Of a stretch of 5,948 nt of DNA, positions 1-5,948 are shown piece by piece. The translations under genes and the position numbers were made by a program. Position 1 is the first letter of the stretch, and every line of letters begins with the position of its first letter. This stretch comes from Bacteroidales bacterium (GTDB lineage Bacteria; Bacteroidota; Bacteroidia; Bacteroidales; Paludibacteraceae). The stretch covers positions 1 through 5,948 of the forward strand of contig CAAGFD010000276.1 in assembly GCA_900769035.1 (NCBI GenBank). The letters are read 5' to 3'. The notes under the pieces were generated by a model. The model had not been told where the DNA came from. It did not search any database and was given only the letters and a program-made list of their open reading frames with translations.

Positions 1-1
1 C

Positions 2-613
2 GGTTTCTCGGAATATGAAGTTTCAGGTAATGGAAATTTTGAATCTATTACCGAAGGTATAAGATCAATAACTATTAACAAAGTAACAGGCAATGAGGTA
101 ATAACTCTGAAGTATCGCCAAGGACTATTCTCTGTGGGTGACCTATATTATGAAAATGGTGCTTTGAAAGGCGTTGTTTTCGAAGTGTTATCGGGAGGTG
201 AAGAAGCAAAAGTTATCTCTTTGTCTTCACTGAATAGTACATATACTTCTCAATGGAATAATTCTTCTAATTTATATACCAGATGGGGAACTATAGATGC
301 TTCTGATGGTTCTAATAATATAAACAACGCAGGATCAAATCCTATCTTTATTAGGGCAGCCTCTTATGGTACAGGTTGGTATTTGCCTGCTATTAACGAG
401 CTTAACTCTTTTTACAATGCCTTGCCGTTTATTAAAACAATTCTCGAATCACAAGGTGTAGATGTAAATAGTCTTAATATCGTTTGGTCTTCAACAGAGG
501 AGGTTAATTCCCCTGAATTTGCTTATCTATTCGACTTTAATATGGGTGCTAAGTTCAGTATCGATAAGGCCGTATATGGTAAAGTATTTGCTATCAAAAA
601 AGTTGTTAAATAA
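2..613 (+). CDS. C-terminal part of a DUF1566/Lcl_C-like surface protein (5' end outside window)
   Basis: The frame is open from base 2 to the TAA at 611-613, so 203 codons are visible and the true start lies upstream. A GTG at 134 is in frame, but coding sequence continues before it without a stop, so it is not the start. Visible residues 1-45 look like the end of a beta-rich domain (repeated short strands such as SITINKV and VITLKY), possibly PEGA-like. From G46 (GDLYYENG, then GVVFEV) begins a domain with the spaced signature GWYLPAINEL (residues 125-134) and VWSSTEE (161-167), followed by a Gly-containing stretch and a final basic AIKKVVK. This spacing matches the DUF1566/Lcl C-terminal group, which in Bacteroidales often forms the last domain of secreted multi-domain proteins. 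Its biochemical role is not established. The gene ends with tandem TAA TAA, 16 bases before the next start, suggesting one operon. The domain call is from motif recognition; the upstream PEGA idea is weak. Confidence 0.8.
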   Translation, partial: GFSEYEVSGNGNFESITEGIRSITINKVTGNEVITLKYRQGLFSVGDLYYENGALKGVVFEVLSGGEEAKVISLSSLNSTYTSQWNNSSNLYTRWGTIDASDGSNNINNAGSNPIFIRAASYGTGWYLPAINELNSFYNALPFIKTILESQGVDVNSLNIVWSSTEEVNSPEFAYLFDFNMGAKFSIDKAVYGKVFAIKKVVK

Positions 614-629
614 TAAAATATAAGATATA
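614..629 (+). promoter_or_regulatory. 16-base AT-only-plus-one-G intergenic leader without Shine-Dalgarno
   Basis: The spacer between the two genes reads taaaatataagatata. It has no AGGAGG-like sequence, as is usual in Bacteroidota, where translation initiation favours A-rich unstructured leaders. The first triplet is a second in-frame TAA for the upstream gene. There is no room for a terminator hairpin and no TAnnTTTG-type Bacteroidota -7 box in the bases just upstream, so the giant gene is probably transcribed from a promoter before the window. Confidence 0.6.
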
Positions 630-689
630 ATGAAAAGGATTAATATTCTGTTATTGTTAATCACAATTGGTGTCCTCTCTGCTTTCGCG
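630..689 (+). other. Signal peptide of the giant protein
   Basis: Residues 1-20 read MKRINILLLLITIGVLSAFA: a short basic n-region (K2, R3), an uninterrupted hydrophobic core and a small-x-small site (A18-F19-A20) before GTNWG. There is no Cys at or just after the site, so signal peptidase I rather than lipoprotein processing is expected. The protein should therefore reach the periplasm and, given its modules, probably the cell surface or medium. Confidence 0.85.
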
Positions 690-3600
690 GGCACTAATTG
701 GGGTTACATCGATAAAATAAAACCAACCACGGCAACGGTAGTTTATGAGGAGAGCAATGGTCGTTTTAAGATTACATTCAACTACTATTTTAACCCTACA
801 AATAGTGCTAAAGACTGCTCCCTTACCGGTGACTCTTATATCAATGCACAAATTGATGGTATCGGTAGCATAAAGATTATGAAACTTTCAGGTTGCTCCG
901 ATTGCGAATATGTAAATTACTCCGATTGTGCCAATAGTTCCGATAATGGTTACATAAAAGTAGGTAGTAGTTTTGTCACTTCCGGAACATTCTCAGAAAC
1001 TGTTTCTGATGGTAATGCCGCAAGTGCTACATTCTATTATTATCCGCCGGCAAGAGCTCTTGGTAGAGCAGTTTCTTTCTATTTCTATTTTAAAATAGAA
1101 CAAGATGAAGATGGAGAAAGTGCTGTTACGGAAACTGCAACTAAGACAGGAGCCACTCTCCCTGATATCGCTGCTTCCGACTTCTCAGTTAGCTCTGCTT
1201 TTGATCAAGCGAAAGACAAAATAAAAGTTACCGCTAGTTGCTCTAAATATCAAATTCCGCAAAACCTTTATTGGAAAGGTGTGAATAACAAATCTGTAGA
1301 AATTACTTCATCAAACACATCACAAATAGTAAGTCGTTCTGATAATGGTGTGAACTTAACAAACTCTTTCGAACTTAGATTTAGCGAAAAAGTAACTAAA
1401 ACCGTAACAGTAAATCACACTATTAGCGGTTATCAGGAAATTAAAAACTTTAGCGCTACTTATACTTCTGATGGTAAGGTGAATTTAAGTTGGAATTTCT
1501 CCGGAGGATCCGGAACTTGTATCTCCGACCAATTCGTTATCGAGCGTGCTAATAACATACATTTCTCTAATGCAGAGCAAATAGGACTGAATATGTCGGC
1601 TACACCTACTACCAAGAATTATAGTTTTACCGACGACCTCGTTCAGAAAGGTGTATATTACTCACCTATCTATTATCGTATTACACGTTCTACTACCAAT
1701 ACTCCAAGCCTTCCGAATTGGGGTTGGAATTTTGGTCAAATGGTCACTATAAGTCCTAATTTCCAACATGTTAGTGTTACATCTGCTTCTGCTTCATTAG
1801 TGGAGGTAAATAACGATGATGCTATTAAAATTCAGTGGACTATCAATGATGATTCCTATTTGTGGAGTACTGGTTCCCGCTTCGTCATAGTACGTGAAAA
1901 TTCTACTACAGGTACCTCTAACGAATTAACAGGTCTTTCTACCACTGTTATGAAAAGCGGTGAATATTACGATTATGCCATCCAACAATGTAATACATAT
2001 ATATATAAAGTATATGTACAGCCTGGTAATGAACAAGACTTTAATACAAATGTATATGTAACTTCAGGAATTACCCCTACTAAACAAGGCTCTTTGGTGT
2101 GGGCGGATGCTTCTAAGGGTTATTATTCCGACCGTATCGAACTCGATTGGGAAACTACAGGTACTTACGACCAGTTCTCTATTTTCCGCCGTGTACATAA
2201 TGGCACCGATACTACTTTCAATGCCCTCAAAACCATTGATGGTGCTTCTGTGCTTACTCACTATCGCGAATATGATGATATGGCAGAAGCCGGTACCGTT
2301 TATGATTATAAAATCATCGGTTTGCTGAAATGTTCCGAAGATTTGATTGAGTCTAACGCCGTTTATGCTACCGGTTTCCGTACCCCTACAGGTGATGTCT
2401 ATGGTAGAGTTACTTACGAAGGCGGTCAAGCAGAAGATTCTGTTGAGGTTTACCTCTCAAGTAGCATGAATTCTTACGGTTATTCTCTGCTATTCGACAA
2501 TAGTAATGATGCCGCTTATGTGGATAATTTCAAAGCCTTGGATGGTGCTTCCGAATTTACTTTACAAGCTTATGTATTTAACAATAACAGTAATGGCAAT
2601 ATCATCTCCAAGAGCGGTATGTATGAACTTGGTATCAATACATCCGGTACTCTTTATTTCAAAGTGGGTAACGTTACGTTGAATACTACTACTTCTTATG
2701 CAAATACTTCTACATTCTTCCACGTTACCGCCGTTAAAGAGGCTTCAAGATTGGCTATTTATGTAGATGGCGTGTTGGCAGATGAGCTGAATGTATCTGC
2801 TTCTATGACTACTAATACGAACCGTTTGAATATCGGTGGCGGTAATTTCCGCGGAAATATCGATGAAGTACGTATCTGGAAACGCGCCCTTGCTGATAAT
2901 GAAATAGCTAAAGACTATTCAAGATATATTGTCGGTAATGAAGATAACCTCGTTGCTTACTATTCTTTTAACTATATCGTGGACAATGAATTCTACGATG
3001 TATCTCATACAAAAGACTTTAACTTTAACAAAAACCACGGCGAAATGTCGAATGTTACGCTCTCTACCAACATTCCAACTAATGCGCAACTCGGCTATAG
3101 ATCTTATACCGATAATGATGGTAGCTACTCTATACATGGCGTTCCTTATTTCGGCGGCGGTACATTATATACTATTATTCCGAAACGCGGTATCCACCAA
3201 TTCACTCCTCAACGCGAAGATAGATATATCAGCGCCGGAGCCCAAAATCATACTGTAAACTTTACGGATATCTCTTCTTTTGAAGTCTCCGGTACTGTTA
3301 CTTATGAGGGCGGTACTTACCCTGTACAAGGTGCCTATTTCGAAATTGATGGAGTAGTTGTTTTAGATGACAAAAATAATAGAATCCTTACCGATGCAAA
3401 TGGTGAATTCACAATAAAAGTTCCTGTCGGTACTCACGAGGTAAAAGTGAAAAAGGATGGCCATACATTCCTATATGACGGACGTATTTGTGACCGTAAC
3501 CTCGCAGACCTTAACTACCAAGATAGAGTGCCTAATCGTGAACTCACAGATATCACAAAAGTTAAATATATCGGTCGTGTTGCCGGTGGTGTAATTCAAG

Positions 3601-5948
3601 AAGGTTATCCTGTGGGATTCGGACTCTCTAAAAATAACCTCGCTGATAATATCACCGTTACTCTTACTCATCAACGTACCGGCTATTATATGAATAGCAC
3701 CCAAACTACCGTTGTGTATAAACACGAATTGGATGGATGCGAGGCTGAGGTTGATTCTAATGCTGTTGTTTACGACAAAGATAAAGCTACTATCAAAGTC
3801 AATAACAATACAGGTGAATTCGTGGCTTACCTTATACCGGAGAAATTCATTGTTACTGTAAATGCACCGGGTCAATCTAACATACCGGGTAATAACACCG
3901 AGTTAAACCTTACTTCAGTATTTAAAGACCAATTCGAGAAGTATGAGTATAGCGACTCCGTTATAGTTACTAAACTCGATACTACTTATCAAACTACTAT
4001 ATATGGTAATGATACTGCGGTTACTCCATTCGTTATTGCTTCTCAATCTACCGTATATCTTGATAAGAAAGATTCTGTAAAATATAATGCAAAACAGCAA
4101 TTCATATTACGTAATAAACCTGAGGTAACAATTTCACAACTTGCCTCTAATATGCAAGATGTATTGCCTTACTTTGGAGAATCTTTAGTAGTATCTGCAA
4201 ACCTTGTCGGTAATGTAGATTCCGTTCATATCATCAAACCTGACGGCTCTTATATATTCGAAAAGCCGGTGTTCCAACAGGGCTGCACATATAACTTCCT
4301 TGCAGAAGTTTATGAGGGATATCGCTATAATGGCAACGGTGCGTTGGATAAAGTGCCTACTTCCGGTGCTACGGTTAAGTTTACTAACAATATCACAACC
4401 ACAGATGCTACTTCTTATAGCTTGGAACTCGACTCTGCCGGACGAGGTATTTACACTTTCGTAGGTGGAGATATCAATATCGGTAGCGGTATTAAAACCA
4501 TTTCAGCACGAGTAGAAATCGGTTCTAATTCTTCTACAGCTACTTTCCCTTGGGTTTATCCTGCTTCTATCGATAGTGGTAAGGTTTATGTAATCGGTAG
4601 TAATAATACCGGAACAGACTTCGTTACAGGTGGTCCTGACCGTATCCTTAGCGTGCTCCGCGACCCTCCTGGATCAAATAGTTACGCTTACCTCGAAAAA
4701 GGTGTTACAGTAAATCAATCTAACTCTTATAAGGGAACTGTTTCTAATGAGGGTTCTATTGACGAAACTTTCGGCGCTAAAAATGCCGTCCTTACTTTAG
4801 TAGGTGGAGTTGGTGCCGGTACTATTACCACTACCTCTGAAGCCGAGTCCGGTACAACTATCGGTGTTAAACACTCTGAAGAATATACCGGTGTGAATAC
4901 TTCTCGCACTTCTTCAACTTTCACTACCCGTTTCCAAACATCCCCTTCTCCGGAATATGTGGGTGCAAATGGTGACGTATATATCGGTTATTCTACAAAC
5001 CTCTCTTTCGGTAGTACAAATGTGGTTTCTATCGTAAGTAAAGCCGAGTATAACCGTAATACCAATAATGGTACTGAAGACTATTACGATAATGTATTCT
5101 ACGATGAAGACGATAACTGGGTTCTCGTTGAAGGTGATGGTACTAATATCTCTCAAAACTTTAGTACTCTATTCGCTTATTCTCAACAACATATCTTAAA
5201 TCGCCTTATCCCTAATCTTGAAGACCTTAGAAACAAACTTTTGATGCAAATTTCAGATTATGATTCTCTTGGTCTTGATTCTCTTCAAGCTATTGCAAAT
5301 CAATTAGATACTGTATTCTATCTCTCTTATTTGCCTCCTACCGACCCTGACTTCGGTAAGAGCAACAGCGATACTTCCATCGTAAATAAATCTTATGGTA
5401 CTCCTAATAATAACCTCGATGGACCAAGTTATCGAGTTGTTTATAAGAATGTTATAGACAATAATTACGTTAATAACTTGTTTAAGGGCAAATTAATTCC
5501 TATCCCTGATACTATCAATTATTTAAATCAAGCTATCAGTAAATGGGAACAAGAAATTGCTAATAACGAAAAAGCAAAACTTGAGGCGGAACTACTCCAA
5601 AACTATTCAGTACAAGCAGGTGTGGAACTGGAATATAGCGAGTCTTATTCCGGAGCAAGAGTTCATAACAGCTCTTTCGATATTGCTGTAGGACTTTATG
5701 GTAGCACCGATGTCAGCGCTACTGCATTCGCAGTAACTTGGGACCTTCATATCGAAGAAAATATTGTTACTACCCAAGGTGGAGAATTTGAATCCGAAGT
5801 AGAACGCACTCACTCAAAAGGTTTCGTGCTTAGTGAAGAGGGTACCGACTATCTCTCTGTCGACGTTTGCCGCGAGAAAAACGAAAATAATGACTATAAT
5901 AACGGTCAAGGTTTCGGCGGTTCTGTTGATGAGGGAAATGTAGACGAA
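630..5948 (+). CDS. Giant secreted multi-modular protein with FN3, LamG and carboxypeptidase-regulatory-like domains (3' end outside window)
   Basis: One frame is open from ATG 630 to the final base: 1773 codons without a stop, so the C-terminus is missing. An in-frame TAA at 621-623 rules out a start further upstream. Residues 1-20 form a signal peptide (Lys/Arg, hydrophobic LLLLITIGVL, AFA before cleavage) with no lipobox Cys. Then come a Cys-bearing module (25-156), an Ig/FN3-like module (177-268), three FN3-like modules (271-360, 380-478, 486-587), a CpD module (588-612 plus 823-880) holding a LamG domain (618-785), a second CpD (884-955), a beta module (978-1085), a long beta region (1087-1325), an LRDPPGS module (1331-1460), a helical region (1518-1657) and another beta stretch (1658-1747). 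No catalytic motif or internal membrane helix was seen. This architecture recalls very large LamG-annotated proteins of Bacteroidales. Adhesion or glycan binding is inference; the family function is not known to me. A C-terminal secretion signal (for example type IX) might lie beyond the window. Confidence 0.93.
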   Translation, partial: MKRINILLLLITIGVLSAFAGTNWGYIDKIKPTTATVVYEESNGRFKITFNYYFNPTNSAKDCSLTGDSYINAQIDGIGSIKIMKLSGCSDCEYVNYSDCANSSDNGYIKVGSSFVTSGTFSETVSDGNAASATFYYYPPARALGRAVSFYFYFKIEQDEDGESAVTETATKTGATLPDIAASDFSVSSAFDQAKDKIKVTASCSKYQIPQNLYWKGVNNKSVEITSSNTSQIVSRSDNGVNLTNSFELRFSEKVTKTVTVNHTISGYQEIKNFSATYTSDGKVNLSWNFSGGSGTCISDQFVIERANNIHFSNAEQIGLNMSATPTTKNYSFTDDLVQKGVYYSPIYYRITRSTTNTPSLPNWGWNFGQMVTISPNFQHVSVTSASASLVEVNNDDAIKIQWTINDDSYLWSTGSRFVIVRENSTTGTSNELTGLSTTVMKSGEYYDYAIQQCNTYIYKVYVQPGNEQDFNTNVYVTSGITPTKQGSLVWADASKGYYSDRIELDWETTGTYDQFSIFRRVHNGTDTTFNALKTIDGASVLTHYREYDDMAEAGTVYDYKIIGLLKCSEDLIESNAVYATGFRTPTGDVYGRVTYEGGQAEDSVEVYLSSSMNSYGYSLLFDNSNDAAYVDNFKALDGASEFTLQAYVFNNNSNGNIISKSGMYELGINTSGTLYFKVGNVTLNTTTSYANTSTFFHVTAVKEASRLAIYVDGVLADELNVSASMTTNTNRLNIGGGNFRGNIDEVRIWKRALADNEIAKDYSRYIVGNEDNLVAYYSFNYIVDNEFYDVSHTKDFNFNKNHGEMSNVTLSTNIPTNAQLGYRSYTDNDGSYSIHGVPYFGGGTLYTIIPKRGIHQFTPQREDRYISAGAQNHTVNFTDISSFEVSGTVTYEGGTYPVQGAYFEIDGVVVLDDKNNRILTDANGEFTIKVPVGTHEVKVKKDGHTFLYDGRICDRNLADLNYQDRVPNRELTDITKVKYIGRVAGGVIQEGYPVGFGLSKNNLADNITVTLTHQRTGYYMNSTQTTVVYKHELDGCEAEVDSNAVVYDKDKATIKVNNNTGEFVAYLIPEKFIVTVNAPGQSNIPGNNTELNLTSVFKDQFEKYEYSDSVIVTKLDTTYQTTIYGNDTAVTPFVIASQSTVYLDKKDSVKYNAKQQFILRNKPEVTISQLASNMQDVLPYFGESLVVSANLVGNVDSVHIIKPDGSYIFEKPVFQQGCTYNFLAEVYEGYRYNGNGALDKVPTSGATVKFTNNITTTDATSYSLELDSAGRGIYTFVGGDINIGSGIKTISARVEIGSNSSTATFPWVYPASIDSGKVYVIGSNNTGTDFVTGGPDRILSVLRDPPGSNSYAYLEKGVTVNQSNSYKGTVSNEGSIDETFGAKNAVLTLVGGVGAGTITTTSEAESGTTIGVKHSEEYTGVNTSRTSSTFTTRFQTSPSPEYVGANGDVYIGYSTNLSFGSTNVVSIVSKAEYNRNTNNGTEDYYDNVFYDEDDNWVLVEGDGTNISQNFSTLFAYSQQHILNRLIPNLEDLRNKLLMQISDYDSLGLDSLQAIANQLDTVFYLSYLPPTDPDFGKSNSDTSIVNKSYGTPNNNLDGPSYRVVYKNVIDNNYVNNLFKGKLIPIPDTINYLNQAISKWEQEIANNEKAKLEAELLQNYSVQAGVELEYSESYSGARVHNSSFDIAVGLYGSTDVSATAFAVTWDLHIEENIVTTQGGEFESEVERTHSKGFVLSEEGTDYLSVDVCREKNENNDYNNGQGFGGSVDEGNVDE
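702..1097 (+). other. N-terminal Cys-containing beta module, family not recognised
   Basis: Residues 25-156 follow the signal peptide and consist of alternating hydrophobic strands (for example RFKITFNYYF, SFYFYFKI). Four Cys lie at 63, 89, 92 and 100, three of them clustered in a GCSDCEY...DCA stretch. Disulfides or a metal site are possible. The acidic linker EQDEDGE (from residue 157) marks the end. I do not recognise a family. Confidence 0.45.
1158..1433 (+). other. Ig/FN3-like beta module
   Basis: Residues 177-268 begin after a Thr/Ala-rich linker with LPDI and contain strands such as KIKVTASC (Cys204), VEITSS, SFELRFSE and KTVTVNHTI, in the order expected of an Ig-like sandwich. It sits directly before the clearer FN3 series, so it may be a divergent member. 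No diagnostic motif is present. Confidence 0.4.
1440..1709 (+). other. FN3-like module 1
   Basis: Residues 271-360 show the FN3 pattern: IKNFSATYTSDGKVNLSWNF (strands A-B with the conserved Trp), then FVIERA (strand C) and late YYSPIYYRITRS with the Tyr-x-Tyr/Arg strand typical of strand F. FN3 modules in secreted bacterial proteins act as spacers or carbohydrate and protein binding platforms; which applies here is unknown. Confidence 0.65.
1767..2063 (+). other. FN3-like module 2
   Basis: Residues 380-478 contain AIKIQWTIND (strand B with Trp), RFVIVREN (strand C) and NTYIYKVYVQPGN (strand F with Tyr-x-Tyr/Lys). The same strand order as the modules on either side supports a tandem FN3 array. 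Sequence identity with those modules is low by eye. Confidence 0.6.
2085..2390 (+). other. FN3-like module 3
   Basis: Residues 486-587 contain RIELDWETTGTYDQFSIFRR (strands B and C with Trp) and TVYDYKIIGLL (strand F), followed by NAVYATGFRTP leading straight into the next module. This is the most canonical FN3 of the three. Confidence 0.65.
2391..3269 (+). other. Carboxypeptidase-regulatory-like module split by a LamG insertion
   Basis: Residues 588-609 carry the first strands of a CpD-type module (GDVYGRVTYEGGQ, then VEVYL). Its expected second half, TDNDGSYSI (827-835) with the following strands YTIIPKRG and QFTP, appears only after about 210 residues that hold a LamG domain. The intact CpD module just downstream (VSGTVTYEGG ... 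TDANGEFTI) has the same two halves joined by only about 25 residues. I therefore read this as one module interrupted by an inserted domain. Confidence 0.6.
2481..2984 (+). other. LamG/jellyroll (concanavalin A-like) domain
   Basis: Residues 618-785 begin with YSLLFDNSNDAAYVDN (the 'L.FDG..DYV' opening of LamG domains) and continue with EFTLQAYVF, FFHVTAVKEA, RLAIYVDGVLADE, LNIGGG and FRGNIDEVRIWKRAL (740-754), the hallmark strand with Asp745-Glu746-Val747-Arg748, ending with NLVAYYSFN. Such domains bind glycans or proteins, often with calcium; no ligand can be inferred here. Confidence 0.85.
3279..3494 (+). other. Carboxypeptidase-regulatory-like module 2
   Basis: Residues 884-955 read VSGTVTYEGGTYPVQGA at the start, then a D-rich turn, LTDANGEFTIKVPVGTHEVKV (in the 920-940 range) and KKDGHTF. 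This is the standard order of the transthyretin-like CpD fold: G.V...GG..PV.GA, TD.NG.F.I, G.H.V.V...G. The fold usually has a structural role in surface and outer-membrane proteins. Confidence 0.8.
3561..3884 (+). other. Beta module with YIGRVAGG and GFGLSKNN motifs
   Basis: Residues 978-1085 start with VKYIGRVAGG, then YPVGFGLSKNN (993-1003), strands ITVTLTHQ and ATIKVNNNTGEFVAYLIPEKF, ending near FIVTVNAPG. The order resembles another Cna-B/CpD-like sandwich (G.V.GG ... P ... G.F.AYL.P). The GFGLSKNN string looks conserved in related giant Bacteroidales proteins as I remember them. Function unknown. Confidence 0.5.
3888..4604 (+). other. Long beta-rich region, no family recognised
   Basis: Residues 1087-1325 contain many short strands, a KYNAKQQFILRNKPEV stretch (from 1151), a single Cys1219 in QQGCTYNFLAEVYEGY, and Ig-like segments ATVKFTNNI and GIYTFVGGD followed by a TISARVEIG strand. 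It probably forms two Ig-like sandwiches, the second from about residue 1219. No active-site motif was found. Confidence 0.4.
4620..5009 (+). other. LRDPPGS module with Ser/Thr/Gly-rich amphipathic stretch
   Basis: Residues 1331-1349 (FVTGGPDRI then LRDPPGS) lead into SYAYLEKGVTV and a roughly 70-residue stretch dominated by Ser, Thr, Gly and Glu with a central hydrophobic AVLTLVGGVGAG (1386-1397). It ends in SPEYVGANGDVYIGYSTNLSFG (from 1440). Polar and non-polar residues alternate over much of it, as in amphipathic beta hairpins. I know of no named domain for this. Confidence 0.5.
5181..5600 (+). other. Mostly helical segment between beta modules
   Basis: Residues 1518-1570 (SQQHILNRLIPNLEDLRNKL and following) and 1631-1657 (LNQAISKWEQEIANNEKAKL and following, W1639) are the only clearly helix-forming parts of the visible protein, with Leu/Ile spacing compatible with short coiled coils. 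Between them lies a Pro/Asn/Asp-rich linker (YLPPTDPDFGKSN) and a short beta piece. Function unknown; a stalk or hairpin brace is possible. Confidence 0.5.
5601..5870 (+). other. Second amphipathic beta stretch near window end
   Basis: Residues 1658-1747 run NYSVQAGVELEYSESYSG, then DIAVGLYGSTDVSATAFAVTW, HIEENIVTTQGGEFESEVER and GFVLSEEGTDYLSVDVC (1731-1747). The polar/non-polar alternation and central Gly-rich hydrophobic run resemble the stretch after LRDPPGS, so the two may be strands of one sheet or diverged copies. The following Asn/Gly/Asp-rich tail continues past the window. Confidence 0.45.

Noticed and set aside
134..136. GTG as possible start of the first gene
   Set aside because: The frame is open back to base 2 with strand-like coding sequence that continues the domain, and no leader features precede the GTG. 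The gene is truncated by the window edge.
657..851. Short antisense ORF near the start of the giant gene, and similar ones at 3915-4100, 4727-4924, 4914-5156 and 5607-5813
   Set aside because: All are inside the giant gene, short, and without signal peptide, domain or start context.
1995..2007. Short AT-dinucleotide run as a possible slippage or phase-variation tract
   Set aside because: It is only about five to six units, lies in a Tyr-Ile-Tyr coding stretch of FN3-like module 2, and keeps the frame; too short in such AT-rich DNA to argue for phase variation.
2064..2429. Antisense ORF of 121 codons (and the + strand 2107-2328 ORF in another frame)
   Set aside because: Both lie wholly within the giant gene, over FN3-like module 3 and the start of the CpD module. 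Their translations show no domain pattern, while the frame from 630 does. Scarcity of TTA, CTA and TCA codons in this part of the sense gene leaves the antisense frame open by chance.
2919..3258. Overlapping ORFs on both strands (2919-3137 minus, 2929-3258 plus in another frame)
   Set aside because: They are shadows over the end of the LamG domain and the resumed CpD module; only the 630 frame gives coherent domains here.
3471..3875. Antisense ORF of 134 codons
   Set aside because: It overlaps the end of CpD module 2 and the YIGRVAGG module of the giant gene, has no recognisable motif, and has no intergenic space for a promoter.
630..5948. Enzymatic function (peptidase, glycosidase) for the giant protein
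   Set aside because: The CpD modules are related only to the non-catalytic accessory domain of carboxypeptidases, and no zinc-binding, Ser/Cys-nucleophile or glycosidase acid motif in a fitting context was seen in the visible part.

Overview
The window comes from an AT-rich bacterial genome, most likely a member of the Bacteroidales (Bacteroidota) such as a gut, oral or rumen Bacteroides/Prevotella-type organism. Three things support this: the families present (a DUF1566/Lcl_C-like surface domain, FN3, LamG jellyroll and carboxypeptidase-regulatory-like modules in one giant secreted protein), an AT-rich leader with no Shine-Dalgarno sequence before the one visible start codon, and codon use rich in GGT, ACT, TCT and GAT. 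The assignment rests on protein style, not on a marker gene.

The layout is simple: two genes, both on the + strand, fill almost the whole window. The first is the 3' end of a gene (2-613, 203 codons, upstream part missing) that ends in a C-terminal domain with the 'GWYLP..NEL ... WSST' signature. After a tandem TAA TAA stop and only 16 untranslated bases comes the second gene, which starts with ATG at 630 and runs open to the last base (5948). That is 1773 codons with no stop, and its C-terminus lies outside the window. I read the frame codon by codon from 630 to 5948. The open reading frames on the opposite strand and in other frames between 657 and 5813 are shadows of this gene.

The giant protein begins with a signal peptide (cleavage predicted after Ala20) and is then a string of beta-rich extracellular modules. 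In order they are a Cys-containing N-terminal module, an Ig/FN3-like module, three FN3-like modules, a carboxypeptidase-regulatory-like (CpD) module whose sheet appears to be interrupted by a complete LamG jellyroll domain, a second uninterrupted CpD module, a third beta module with a YIGRVAGG/GFGLSKNN signature, a long beta region, a module with an LRDPPGS motif followed by a Ser/Thr/Gly-rich amphipathic stretch, a mostly helical segment, and a second amphipathic beta stretch that runs towards the window end.

The two genes are probably co-transcribed and both encode cell-envelope or secreted proteins; an adhesion or glycan-binding role is plausible for the giant one but not shown. No RNA genes, mobile elements, CRISPR arrays, terminators or recognisable promoters were seen. 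There is no gene-free stretch longer than 16 bases.
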